From NCBI GenBank assembly GCA_964508295.1, contig CAZDSQ010000009.1, positions 1 to 39,983 of the forward strand: a DNA stretch of 39,983 bases, written 5' to 3'. The position numbers and the translations under genes are program-made. The notes beneath the pieces were generated by a model. That model saw only the letters and a list, made by a program, of their open reading frames with translations, did no database searches and was not told the origin of the DNA. Source of the stretch: SIG578 sp964508295 (GTDB lineage: Bacteria; Bacillota; Clostridia; Oscillospirales; Ruminococcaceae). Position 1 is the stretch's first letter. Every line of letters begins with the position of its first letter. This document shows positions 1 to 7,190 of this stretch, piece by piece.

Positions 1-1
1 G

Positions 2-1042
2 CCACGCGAGGATGCAGAGATCTGTGCCGACGTTCTGCTTTCGTCAGACAAGAGAGGCATAGAGTCCCACGGTGTTAACCGCTTTAAGCCTGTCTATATC
101 GACAGAATTAACGCCGGTATTCAGAACCCCGTAACAAACTTTGAGATCGTCAAAGAGACCCCCACCACCGCAGTCGTTGACGGACACGACGGTATGGGTC
201 AGGTAATTGGCTACAAGTCAATGCAGCTTGCCATCAAAAAGGCCAAGGAATACGGTATGGGTATGGTCGTTGTTCGCAACTCCTGCCACTACGGTATCGC
301 CGGCTACTACACCACAATGGCCGCAGAAAACGGCTGTATCGGTCTTACGGGAACAAACGCACGTCCCACAGTTGCTCCCACCTTTGGCGTTGAGGGCGCT
401 TTCGGAACAAACCCCTTAACCCTCGGCGTTCCTACCGATGAGGAGTTTGATTTTAACTTTGACTGTGCTACATCCATTACACAGAACGGAAAGCTTGAGT
501 ATTATCAGAGAATCGGTCACGATATTCTCCCGGGAACAGTTGTCGGCCCCGACGGTAAGGCTGTAGACGGCGATGCCGCTACCGCTCTTAAGAGAATAGG
601 CGGCGGCGATGCTGCCCTCACTACTTTGGGAGGAATCGGCGAGGAGCTCGGCGGCTATAAGGGCTACGGCTTTGCTATGTTTGTAGAGTTCTTAAGCGCA
701 GTTCTGCAGGACGGTAATTACGGTAAAGCTCTTACAGGCAAGGGCGAAAACGGTGAAAAGGTTCCCTTCCACCTCGGCCACTTCTTTATCGCTATTGACA
801 CCGACCACTTCCTCGGCGAAGATGTTTGCCGCAAAAAAGCAGGCGATATTATCCGCGAGGTACGTAGCACTAAAAAGGCTCCCGGTCAGGACAGAATTTA
901 CACTGCAGGTGAAAAAGAGTGGGAAATCTGGCTCAGTAGAAAAGATAGCGGCGTTCCCATCAACGAACCCGTTCAGAAGGAATTTACCGAGGTAAGAGAT
1001 GCTCTCGGACTTACACAGTACAAGTTCCCTTGGGAAGACTAA
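2..1042 (+). CDS. Ldh_2-family malate/lactate/ureidoglycolate-type dehydrogenase (5' partial)
   Basis: NAD(P)-dependent 2-hydroxyacid oxidoreductase of the Ldh_2 (YlbC/AllD-like) family. The reading frame is open from base 2, so the gene enters from outside the window; the first internal ATG at 194 is not the start. Visible family features are the SHGVNRF segment near the start, a conserved block around RNSCHYGIAGYY, GTNPLTLGVPT, FDCATSITQNGK (family form DxATSxxxxGK), and the C-terminal GGYKGYGFAMFVEFLSAVL helix region. 346 residues are visible, close to the usual 330-360 total, so only a short N-terminus is missing. It is followed after 61 bp by a sugar isomerase/epimerase gene on the same strand, which suggests a small catabolic operon. 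The substrate (malate, lactate, ureidoglycolate or a sugar acid) cannot be decided from sequence. Confidence 0.85.
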   Translation, partial: PREDAEICADVLLSSDKRGIESHGVNRFKPVYIDRINAGIQNPVTNFEIVKETPTTAVVDGHDGMGQVIGYKSMQLAIKKAKEYGMGMVVVRNSCHYGIAGYYTTMAAENGCIGLTGTNARPTVAPTFGVEGAFGTNPLTLGVPTDEEFDFNFDCATSITQNGKLEYYQRIGHDILPGTVVGPDGKAVDGDAATALKRIGGGDAALTTLGGIGEELGGYKGYGFAMFVEFLSAVLQDGNYGKALTGKGENGEKVPFHLGHFFIAIDTDHFLGEDVCRKKAGDIIREVRSTKKAPGQDRIYTAGEKEWEIWLSRKDSGVPINEPVQKEFTEVRDALGLTQYKFPWED

Positions 1043-1103
1043 TTTGTTAAATAAGGCTTTAAAATTAAGCCTCTAATAAAGCATAATGTGAGGAGTGTTC
1101 ACT

Positions 1104-2015
1104 ATGAAGATCAGTAGTACAACCAGCAGACTCGCCAGAGTGTATGGCGACGAAAAGGCAATCGTAATGCTTGCAAAAGCGGGCTTTGATGCAATGGATT
1201 ATTCAATGTTTGTGCATAAGGCGCAAGACGGCGTTTTTACAAACAAGGGCTTTGATAAGTATGCCGAAAAGCTTAAGACTGTTGCAGACGCAGCAGGAAT
1301 TGAGTTCGGTCAGATTCACGCTCAGATGCCCTCTCCCTCTTATCCCGCTTATATGGAAAATCAGGAGCTTTGGGATAAGCTTGCAGTAAATTCAATTATT
1401 TCTGCGGCGATTATGGATTGCCCTTATGTTGTTGTTCACCCCCTCATTATGCTTGACCGCCTTTACGACCATAAGTATAAAGAGAATTACGAGGCAAACC
1501 TTGAGTATTACGGCAAAATGGCCCCCTATCTTAAGGAGTACGGCGTCAAGGTTGCTATCGAGAATATGTGGCATCACGATTTTGAAAAGGATGTTATCTG
1601 CCCCTCTGTTTGCAGTACAGCTGAGGAGATGACAAGCCTCTGCCGTGATCTTGGTGACGGCTTTGTAACCTGCCTCGACGTTGGACACTGTATTTTAACG
1701 GGTGAGACCGCTGAGGGTATGGTCCGCGGCCTTGGAGATACTTTAAAGTGCTTGCACGTTCACGATAACGACGGACGCGACGATAACCACGATATCCCTT
1801 ACAACGGCTTCCAGATTCCTATGGAGTTCAAGGCTCCCGAAAGACAGATCAACTGGGATGCTTTTATGGCGGCTCTTAAAGAGGTTAACTACACAGGAAC
1901 CCTCAGCTTAGAGGCTGACAGCTTTATGGATAAGTTCCCCGTAGAGCTTTATGAGGATGCCAATATCTTTATGGCAAAGGTTGCAAGACACCTCGCAAAT
2001 AAGTTCGATAAATAG
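1104..2015 (+). CDS. Sugar phosphate isomerase/epimerase (AP-endonuclease-2-like TIM barrel)
   Basis: Xylose-isomerase-like TIM barrel of the sugar isomerase/epimerase family. Metal-ligand positions are recognisable: Glu in VAIENMWHHDF, Asp/His in CLDVGHC, His in LHVHDNDG and a late Glu in LSLEADSF. The start is ATG 1104, because AGGAG at 1091-1095 sits 8 bp upstream; an in-frame GTG at 1095 overlaps that ribosome binding site and is unlikely. The protein is about 303 aa, normal for the family. It lies directly downstream of the Ldh_2 dehydrogenase and ends just before a strong terminator, so the two genes are probably co-transcribed for use of a sugar or sugar acid. The exact substrate is unknown. 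Confidence 0.85.
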   Translation: MKISSTTSRLARVYGDEKAIVMLAKAGFDAMDYSMFVHKAQDGVFTNKGFDKYAEKLKTVADAAGIEFGQIHAQMPSPSYPAYMENQELWDKLAVNSIISAAIMDCPYVVVHPLIMLDRLYDHKYKENYEANLEYYGKMAPYLKEYGVKVAIENMWHHDFEKDVICPSVCSTAEEMTSLCRDLGDGFVTCLDVGHCILTGETAEGMVRGLGDTLKCLHVHDNDGRDDNHDIPYNGFQIPMEFKAPERQINWDAFMAALKEVNYTGTLSLEADSFMDKFPVELYEDANIFMAKVARHLANKFDK

Positions 2016-2021
2016 TAAAAC

Positions 2022-2056
2022 AAAAACCGCCGCTTTAATTAAAAGCGGCGGTTTTT
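2022..2056 (+). terminator. Intrinsic terminator of the dehydrogenase-isomerase unit
   Basis: A GC-rich hairpin with arms AACCGCCGCTTT and AAAGCGGCGGTT is followed by a T run, 7 bp after the isomerase stop codon. The A-rich left flank could also make it work in the other direction. Confidence 0.85.
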
Positions 2057-2058
2057 AA

Positions 2059-2133
2059 TGATATTGAGCTAACGCTCAAATGATGTTTGCGGCAAAGCCG
2101 CAAAACGATGTTGTGCCCTGCGGACACAAACAC
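2059..2133. repeat. Array of three short hairpins with TGATATT-like linkers
   Basis: Three palindromes follow one another: TTGAGC-taac-GCTCAA (2065-2080), TTTGCGGC-aaa-GCCGCAAA (2086-2104) and TTGTGCCC...GGACACAA (2111-2129). They are separated by nearly identical linkers (TGATATT, TGATGTT, CGATGTT). The hairpin sequences differ but architecture and linkers are kept, so this is a repeat family rather than a plain terminator. A related array begins at the far end of the window (39933-39983). The element lies between the isomerase terminator and the tRNA terminator. Function unknown. Confidence 0.7.
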
Positions 2134-2134
2134 A

Positions 2135-2170
2135 AAAATAAAAGCAAGTCTTTCGACTTGCTTTTATTTT
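2135..2170 (-). terminator. Bidirectional terminator behind tRNA-Thr
   Basis: A perfect 16-bp inverted repeat (AAAATAAAAGCAAGTC and its complement) surrounds a 4-nt loop that reads GAAA on the minus strand. It begins immediately after the encoded CCA end of the tRNA. Confidence 0.85.
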
Positions 2171-2245
2171 TGGAGCTGATGGTCGGAATCGAACCGACAG
2201 CCTGCTCATTACGAGTGAGCTGCTCTGCCATTGAGCCACATCAGC
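2171..2245 (-). tRNA. tRNA-Thr (anticodon CGU)
   Basis: The minus strand folds as a complete cloverleaf. The acceptor stem is GCTGATG paired with CATCAGC, the D arm is GCTCAATGGCAGAGC, and the anticodon stem GCTCA/TGAGC carries the loop CTCGTAA (anticodon CGT). The T arm is GTCGG-TTCGATT-CCGAC. Discriminator T and an encoded CCA end complete it. It reads ACG threonine codons. Confidence 0.96.
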
Positions 2246-2262
2246 ACTATACGCTGATGTTT

Positions 2263-2291
2263 ATTATACTCAAAAACGAGCATAAAGTCAA
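2263..2291 (-). promoter_or_regulatory. Sigma-A promoter of tRNA-Thr
   Basis: On the minus strand TTGACT and TATAAT are separated by 17 bp, placing the start about 10 bp before the mature tRNA 5' end. Confidence 0.8.
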
Positions 2292-2302
2292 TAAGTATTT
2301 AA

Positions 2303-3043
2303 CTATTCGAGCGTTATAAATGACGAGCTGACAAAGCCTGTTGCGCCGTCATAGGTAGTCTGGTACCAGCCATTGTAGCCGTTTCGCACGTTCAGAACGG
2401 TGCCGTTGGGTATAAGGCGCAGAACCGTTGAGGAAATTGATGGCTTTTCTCGCAGGTTGAGGTTTCCTGAGGTAAGACTGACAACTCCGCGTTGTACAAG
2501 CTCGGGTTCTCTGAAAGGCAAACCGAAATATTCCGTCAGTGACTTTGCAATGCTTCGTGCGATTTCGGGGATGCTCTGGGTTATCCAGCGGGCATCGTCA
2601 ACATTGTCGTGGTAGCCTATCTCGAGAAATGTTGATGGCGCTTTTGTCTGGCGTACCTCGCCGAGTCGGGTTGTGGTGAGGGCGCGGACAGAGTCGGGCA
2701 GGGGATAGATGTCCTCGAAATTGTCGGCGATAATCTCACTGGCTCGCTCGCCGCTCTCGCTACCGGGATAATAGTAAACGTCAATGCCTCTGTTCTGACC
2801 GTAAAACTCAGCGGGTGAGGCGTTTGAGTGCAGGGCAAGGTGTAGGTCGTAGTTTCCCGCGTTGGATTCTCGTATAGCGGTTGCGGCGTTGGTGGTGCGG
2901 TCGTTTCTCACAAAATCAATTCCGTTTGCCCTGAGGTAAGGCTCAAGAGCGTCGGCAAGCAGATTCATATAATATTCCTCGCTACCGCCTGTTACATAAG
3001 AATTAAACTCCTGAGTTGAGGGACTTAAATAAATTGTGGGCAT
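2303..3043 (-). CDS. N-acetylmuramoyl-L-alanine amidase (Amidase_3-like) with C-terminal SH3b domain
   Basis: Predicted peptidoglycan amidase of 246 aa. Residues 1-175 match the Amidase_3 fold: Glu22/Glu23 in GSEEYYMN, His72 in LHLALHSNA and Glu141 in FLEIGYHDN fit the usual zinc-ligand and catalytic positions. Residues about 187-246 form a bacterial SH3 domain (NLREKPSISSTVLRLIPNG, then GWYQTTYDGATGFVSSSFI). The canonical first ligand, His of DPGHGG, is not seen; the matching place reads LSPSTQE. There is no signal peptide, so it may act in the mother cell, leave by lysis, or be phage-derived. The start ATG 3043 follows GAAAGGAG. It is transcribed away from the DUF4830 gene. Substrate is inferred from the fold. 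Confidence 0.82.
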   Translation of the reverse strand: MPTIYLSPSTQEFNSYVTGGSEEYYMNLLADALEPYLRANGIDFVRNDRTTNAATAIRESNAGNYDLHLALHSNASPAEFYGQNRGIDVYYYPGSESGERASEIIADNFEDIYPLPDSVRALTTTRLGEVRQTKAPSTFLEIGYHDNVDDARWITQSIPEIARSIAKSLTEYFGLPFREPELVQRGVVSLTSGNLNLREKPSISSTVLRLIPNGTVLNVRNGYNGWYQTTYDGATGFVSSSFITLE

Positions 3044-3153
3044 ATTTTGGCTCCTTTCGAGTGTTCTCTTTATATGTGTATGCCCCCAAAATAGTATTTT
3101 TGCACTTTTTTTGTAATATAATGATTACCGAAAACAAAGTTCGGGTGATTATT

Positions 3154-3594
3154 ATGAAAAGGCTTGAAAATATAAAAAACGCCTTTCTGATAGGCGTTTG
3201 CATTGTGGCGGCGCTTCTTTCGGCGTTTTATCCGTTTGAGGAGAAGGCTGTACAGACAATGGGGCAGAGCTCGCCTCTTTATGCCGAAACAAACGATCAA
3301 AGACTTGAGTTTTTCTCTGCAAACGGACTGAGCGTAGAAAACGAACCAAACGAGATAACCGAGGTTTTGGTCCCAATTGAATTCACCGCTGTTTATCAGA
3401 AATATGAGGCGCTTCAAAAGGCGCAGGGATTTTCACTTGAAGAATACAAGGGGCAAAGGGTGAGGCGCTACAGTTACAGGCTCACAGACAGAAAAGACAC
3501 CCTTGCGGAGCTGCTTGTGTCTGACGGAAAAATAGTTGCGGCAGCGCTTGTAAACCTCTCTGAAGATGGCGGCTTTGACAAAATTATCTCTTGA
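3154..3594 (+). CDS. DUF4830-domain protein with N-terminal membrane anchor
   Basis: 146-aa protein with an N-terminal hydrophobic segment at residues 9-24 (AFLIGVCIVAALLSAF), predicting a membrane-anchored extracytoplasmic protein. The rest fits my recollection of DUF4830: a phrase like NGLSVENEPNEITEVLVP, a motif like FxxVYxKYExLQKAQGFSLxEYKGxRVRRYSY, and a closing LLVSDGKIVAAAL strand. The start ATG 3154 gives the expected anchor, although the ribosome binding site (GGGTGATT) is weak. A longer in-frame reading from 3016 would have a poor leader. Function is not known; it lies divergent from a cell-wall amidase. Confidence 0.7.
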   Translation: MKRLENIKNAFLIGVCIVAALLSAFYPFEEKAVQTMGQSSPLYAETNDQRLEFFSANGLSVENEPNEITEVLVPIEFTAVYQKYEALQKAQGFSLEEYKGQRVRRYSYRLTDRKDTLAELLVSDGKIVAAALVNLSEDGGFDKIIS

Positions 3595-3645
3595 AATTTC
3601 TGACAAAATATGTTATTATTTTAGGGTAAAGATAAAAGAAAAAAA

Positions 3646-3668
3646 GTTTTGTGCAAAATGCACAAAAC
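3646..3668. promoter_or_regulatory. Perfect 10-bp inverted repeat upstream of the ABC ATPase gene
   Basis: Arms GTTTTGTGCA and TGCACAAAAC flank a 3-bp AAA centre. The half site TTTTGTGC occurs again at 3831-3838 inside the promoter region of the downstream gene. It may be an operator. On the minus strand it is followed by a T run and could instead act as a terminator, but no minus-strand gene lies upstream of it. Confidence 0.5.
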
Positions 3669-3820
3669 GCTAAGAAAATATTGTGTATTTTAAAATTGTG
3701 GGTTGGCTCTAAAAGGCTGTTTTTGGTGATTTTTTCATAAAAACGCTAAAATTTTGCAAAGTATTTGTAAGATAAGTCAATTGTAATCAGGTAAATAAAT
3801 TGGTATCATATTTAATGAAT

Positions 3821-3849
3821 TAATATCAGCTTTTGTGCTGAGTTATAAT
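3821..3849 (+). promoter_or_regulatory. Probable promoter of the sugar-ABC ATPase gene, with a dyad in the spacer
   Basis: A consensus -10 TATAAT (3844-3849) lies 35 bp before the gene start, with a poor -35 (TAATAT) 17 bp upstream. The spacer holds a dyad, TCAGC-ttttgt-GCTGA (3825-3840), which includes the TTTTGTGC half site of the palindrome at 3646. A weak -35 plus a spacer dyad suggests regulated expression. The 290 bp between 3595 and 3884 hold nothing else I can identify. Confidence 0.5.
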
Positions 3850-3884
3850 ATTATGAGCATAAGAAAAAAATCAGGAGGTCAATA

Positions 3885-5027
3885 ATGGCTAGTTTATCAT
3901 TTAAAAGCATCGGAAAAACCTATCCCGGCGGTGTAACTGCTGTTTCCGATTTCAACCTTGAAATCAAGGATAAGGAATTTATTATCTTCGTTGGTCCTTC
4001 CGGCTGCGGAAAGTCCACAACTCTTCGTATGGTTGCCGGTCTTGAGGAGATCACAGACGGCGAGCTTTACATCGGGGACAGACTTATCAACAACGTCGCT
4101 CCTAAGGACAGAGATATCGCGATGGTTTTCCAGAACTATGCTCTTTATCCTCATATGACTGTTTATGAGAATATGGCATTCGGTCTTAAGCTGCGTAAAA
4201 CTCCCAAGGAGGAGATCAGAAAGCGCGTTGAAGAGGCTGCCAGAATTCTTGATATTACCCATCTTTTAGACAGAAAGCCTAAGGCTCTTTCAGGTGGTCA
4301 GCGCCAGCGTGTTGCTCTCGGTCGTGCTATCGTTCGTGAGCCTAAGGTATTCCTTCTTGACGAGCCTCTCTCAAACCTCGATGCTAAGCTTCGTGCACAG
4401 ATGAGGACCGAGCTTTCAAAGCTCCACAAAAAGCTGGGTACAACCTTTATCTACGTTACCCATGACCAGACCGAAGCTATGACCATGGCTGATAGAATCG
4501 TTGTTATGAAGGATGGTCTTATTCAGCAGGTTGACAGCCCGACAAACCTTTATAATAAGCCCACTAACGTTTTCGTTGCAGGCTTTATCGGAACTCCTCA
4601 GATGAACTTCATCGAGGCAAAGGTTATCGAGGTTGACGGTAAGTATGCTGTAGAGTTCGGCTCTGAGGACACCAAGACCAAGAAGGGTGTTAAGTATCAG
4701 GTCATCATTCCTGACGCTAAGGTTAAGGACACCAAGATCGCTGAGTACGTCAATAAAGAAGTTATCGCAGGTATCCGTCCTGAGTGTATTAAGGATGAGG
4801 AAGCATTCCTCGCTAATGCAACAACAGGTAAGATCAAATGTAAAGTTGAGATCACCGAGCTTATGGGTGCTGAAACCTACCTTTACATCAACTGCGAAGG
4901 CATCAATATGACCGCAAGAGTTGCTCCCAGAACAACCGTTCTCAGCGGCGACGAGATCGAGATGGCTATTGACGCTAACAGACTTCACGTTTTCGATAAG
5001 GACACCGAGTCTATCATCGTTTACTAA
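3885..5027 (+). CDS. ugpC: Carbohydrate ABC transporter ATP-binding protein (MsmK/UgpC family)
   Basis: Energising ATPase of CUT1-type sugar or glycerol-phosphate importers, 380 aa. Walker A is GPSGCGKST (37-45), the signature is LSGGQRQRVALGRA (from about 135), Walker B with D-loop is FLLDEPLSNLDAKLR, and the switch His is in THDQTEAMT. The C-terminal 140 residues form the regulatory OB/TOBE region typical of MalK/MsmK/UgpC proteins. AGGAGG precedes ATG 3885. No permease or binding-protein gene is adjacent, so it is an orphan; in several Firmicutes such a lone MsmK-type ATPase serves many sugar transporters. The shared role here is inference. The symbol denotes the family, not a proven substrate. 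Confidence 0.93.
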   Translation: MASLSFKSIGKTYPGGVTAVSDFNLEIKDKEFIIFVGPSGCGKSTTLRMVAGLEEITDGELYIGDRLINNVAPKDRDIAMVFQNYALYPHMTVYENMAFGLKLRKTPKEEIRKRVEEAARILDITHLLDRKPKALSGGQRQRVALGRAIVREPKVFLLDEPLSNLDAKLRAQMRTELSKLHKKLGTTFIYVTHDQTEAMTMADRIVVMKDGLIQQVDSPTNLYNKPTNVFVAGFIGTPQMNFIEAKVIEVDGKYAVEFGSEDTKTKKGVKYQVIIPDAKVKDTKIAEYVNKEVIAGIRPECIKDEEAFLANATTGKIKCKVEITELMGAETYLYINCEGINMTARVAPRTTVLSGDEIEMAIDANRLHVFDKDTESIIVY

Positions 5028-5036
5028 GAAATTTAA

Positions 5037-5066
5037 AAAGAGTGGGCTTTTGCCCACTCTTTTTTA
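5037..5066 (+). terminator. Intrinsic terminator after the ABC ATPase gene
   Basis: Arms AAAGAGTGGGC and GCCCACTCTTT surround a TTTT loop and are followed by a T run, 10 bp after the stop codon. It lies just before the end of the convergent bofA gene and may serve both. Confidence 0.88.
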
Positions 5067-5068
5067 CT

Positions 5069-5341
5069 TTATATGATGTTTATAAAAAGCATTGCTATGG
5101 TGGCGGGCGCGGATAGCAGGAGAGAAGCTGAAACTGTGCATAGATTAAGCGAAATCAGCTCGCCGCAGAAAAGCTCGGCAATCAAGACTGCGGCAAGCGA
5201 TAGAGCTCCAAGGCCTGCACTGCCTAAGAAAGAGGAAAGAAACTTCTTTTTGCCCTTTTGCATAGTTTTTGAGTAAATTGAAATTGATAAAATAAAAAGT
5301 GCGGCGGTAAAAACTAAAAATATGAGCTTCTCTGCTGTCAT
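5069..5341 (-). CDS. bofA: BofA-family pro-sigma-K processing inhibitor
   Basis: Small integral membrane protein of 90 aa with three predicted hydrophobic stretches and the BofA-like C-terminal pattern SLNLCTVSASLLLSAPATIA ahead of a short hydrophobic end. In Bacillus, BofA sits in the outer forespore membrane with SpoIVFA/FB and blocks pro-sigma-K cleavage. Recognition rests on this pattern and on the neighbour: the gene follows a yaaL-like (DUF2508) gene with a 15-bp gap, the same order as yaaL-bofA in Bacillus subtilis. A good ribosome binding site (AAGGAG) precedes ATG 5341. Divergence is high, so the call depends largely on context. Confidence 0.72.
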   Translation of the reverse strand: MTAEKLIFLVFTAALFILSISIYSKTMQKGKKKFLSSFLGSAGLGALSLAAVLIAELFCGELISLNLCTVSASLLLSAPATIAMLFINII

Positions 5342-5356
5342 TGTTTTGCTCCTTTG

Positions 5357-5656
5357 TCAAATTCTCGCTGAGAAAACAGAAAGATTTTCTGTGTGCGAGC
5401 AGGTAAGTCCCTTTTTGCGAGCCAGGCTTAAAAGATGGCTGTATCTTGAAAGCAGAGCATGCTCCTCGTAAATGCAGGCATCTATCATATCGTAGTTGGT
5501 TTCAAAGTCAAAGCGGCTTCTTAAGTTTTGTATTTGTTTTAAAACCGAGTCGATTTCGGCTAAGATAGGGTCGGCGGCAGACTGCTTTTTTGTAAAAATT
5601 GAGGCCTTAGCTCGTTTTGATGTAAAAAACTCTTGAAGATTTAAGATTGCTTGCAA
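5357..5656 (-). CDS. yaaL: YaaL-like DUF2508 protein
   Basis: Small soluble protein of about 99 aa with a DUF2508-like C-terminal half: DPILAEIDSVLKQIQNLRSRFDF, then YDMIDACIYEEHALLSRYSHLLSLARKKGL. I place the start at TTG 5656 because AAAGGGAG sits 8 bp upstream. A longer in-frame reading from TTG 5704 has no ribosome binding site. It is co-directional with bofA and 15 bp upstream of it, which matches the yaaL-bofA order in Bacilli and many Clostridia, where recR often precedes; recR is not here. Biochemical function is unknown. Confidence 0.72.
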   Translation of the reverse strand: MQAILNLQEFFTSKRAKASIFTKKQSAADPILAEIDSVLKQIQNLRSRFDFETNYDMIDACIYEEHALLSRYSHLLSLARKKGLTCSHTENLSVFSARI

Positions 5657-5736
5657 AATGGGCACTCCCTTTCGAAAATAAGTATATGAAGTATTTTTAA
5701 CCAAAATTCACTTTTTATTCCAATTAAACAAAATAA

Positions 5737-5775
5737 ACAAAGCCGACCGCCTTTTTGGGCGGTCGGCTTTGTTTA
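5737..5775 (-). terminator. Intrinsic terminator of eno
   Basis: A 16-bp inverted repeat (AACAAAGCCGACCGCC and its complement) with a 5-nt loop overlaps the enolase stop codon. Its minus-strand 3' side runs into T-rich DNA. Confidence 0.85.
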
Positions 5776-7083
5776 GTGATTTTTGGTTTTTAACTGCTTT
5801 ATGGCGGCTCTTCCCAAATAAACTGCCGCGGAGCCGAGCTCCTCTTCGATCCTCAGAAGTCGGTTATACTTTGCAGTTCTGTCGGTGCGGCAGGGCGCGC
5901 CCGTCTTTATCTGCCCTGCGTTTAATGCAACCGCAAGGTCCGCGATAAAGGTGTCCTCGGTCTCGCCCGAGCGGTGCGAGATGATGGCACTGTAGCCGTT
6001 TCTGTGTGCAAGTGAAACGGTGTCAATGCTCTCAGAAAGGCTTCCAATCTGGTTTACCTTTACTAAGATCGAGTTTGCCGCTCCCTCGCTGATGCCCTTT
6101 GAAAGCCTTTTGGGGTTGGTAACAAATAGATCGTCGCCGACAAGCTGAACCCTTTTGCCGAGTTTTTCGGTAAGAAGCTTTGTTGCGGCAAAATCCTCCT
6201 CGCCGAACGGGTCCTCAATCGAAACGATAGGATATTTTTCGCAGAGAGAAAGCCAGAAATCGCTGAGGGTTTCGCTGGTGTATTTCCTTTTTTGCTTGGG
6301 TAAAAGATAGTTGCCGTCGTCGGTCTGCCACTCTGAAGCGGCGGCGTCAAGTGCGATAACAACGTCGCTGCCTGCTCTGTAGCCTGCCTTTTCGACTGCA
6401 GCTAAGATAAGCTCGATTGCCTCGCTGTCGTCTCTAAGGTCGGGTGCAAAGCCGCCCTCGTCGCCGATTGCGGTGGTCTTGTCTTTAAGCTTTAAAATGG
6501 TGCGCAGGGCGTGATAAACCTCGCTGCCGCAGCGCAGAGCCGCCGAAAAGCTCTCTGCGCCGATGGGCATAATCATAAATTCCTGAATGTCAAGGTTGTT
6601 CGAGGCGTGAACGCCGCCGTTTAAAATGTTCATCATGGGAACGGGCAGGGTGACTGCATTAACGCCGCCGAGATAGCGGTAGAGCGGAGTTTTGCTCATT
6701 TTTGCGGCGGCTCTTGCAGAGGCCAATGATACCGCCAAAACGGCATTTGCGCCGAGCCGCTCCTTGTTTTCCGTGCCGTCAAGAGAGAGCATAGCCTCGT
6801 CAATGCTTTTCTGGCATCTTGCATCGCGTCCTATGAGCACTTCGGAAATCTCGCTGTTTACGTTCTCAACCGCGGTCAGAACTCCGCAGCCCATATACCT
6901 GCCGGTGTCCTGATCGCGAAGCTCCTTTGCCTCAAACCGCCCTGTTGATGCTCCCGATGGAACTGCCGCTCTGCCAATCGCACCGCCCGAGAGGAAAACA
7001 TCTGCCTCAACTGTGGGGTTGCTTCGCGAGTCAAGAATTTCTCTCGCAACGACTTTAGTTATAAGATAGGGATTGTAATTCAT
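5773..7083 (-). CDS. eno: Enolase
   Basis: Cytoplasmic glycolytic enzyme that interconverts 2-phosphoglycerate and phosphoenolpyruvate, 436 aa, normal length. The family's landmarks are present: the N-terminal REILDSRSNPTVEADV, the loop LPVPMMNILNGGVHASNN, the metal ligands in SIEDPFGEEDF and LVGDDLFVTNPKRL, the catalytic Lys in ILVKVNQIGSLSES, and ISHRSGETED. The start is ATG 7083 because AAAGGAGGAGC lies 5-8 bp upstream; a longer in-frame reading to 7131 begins beyond that site. It stands alone, not with gap/pgk/tpi, and diverges from a lipoprotein gene. Confidence 0.97.
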   Translation of the reverse strand: MNYNPYLITKVVAREILDSRSNPTVEADVFLSGGAIGRAAVPSGASTGRFEAKELRDQDTGRYMGCGVLTAVENVNSEISEVLIGRDARCQKSIDEAMLSLDGTENKERLGANAVLAVSLASARAAAKMSKTPLYRYLGGVNAVTLPVPMMNILNGGVHASNNLDIQEFMIMPIGAESFSAALRCGSEVYHALRTILKLKDKTTAIGDEGGFAPDLRDDSEAIELILAAVEKAGYRAGSDVVIALDAAASEWQTDDGNYLLPKQKRKYTSETLSDFWLSLCEKYPIVSIEDPFGEEDFAATKLLTEKLGKRVQLVGDDLFVTNPKRLSKGISEGAANSILVKVNQIGSLSESIDTVSLAHRNGYSAIISHRSGETEDTFIADLAVALNAGQIKTGAPCRTDRTAKYNRLLRIEEELGSAAVYLGRAAIKQLKTKNH

Positions 7084-7107
7084 TTTTAGCTCCTCCTTTG
7101 AATTTTT

Positions 7108-7156
7108 TTGAAAATAAAATCTTCTAGGCATATTGTTTGAAGTATGACAAAAACTA
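7108..7156 (+). promoter_or_regulatory. Candidate overlapping sigma-A and sigma-G-type promoters of the lipoprotein/PdaA pair
   Basis: TTGAAA (7108-7113) and TATTGT (7131-7136) are 17 bp apart, a fair sigma-A promoter. Overlapping it, GCATA (7128-7132), 14 bp and CAAAAACTA (7148-7156) resemble a forespore sigma-F/G promoter. In Bacillus subtilis pdaA is sigma-G controlled, which makes the second reading attractive but unproven. Confidence 0.4.
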
Positions 7157-7190
7157 TTCGGGGAACAAAAAAATTAAGGAGGAAAATGTT

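Noticed and set aside
1392..1688. Minus-strand open frame of 98 codons inside the isomerase gene
   Set aside because: It is antisense to a well-supported enzyme gene, has no ribosome binding site and its product is not protein-like.
2080..2319. Plus-strand open frame of 79 codons across the hairpin array and tRNA
   Set aside because: It reads through the terminators and the complement of a real tRNA gene.
4416..5057. 213-codon minus-strand frame opposite the ABC ATPase gene
   Set aside because: Long only because of the coding bias of the opposite gene; no family resemblance and no start signal.
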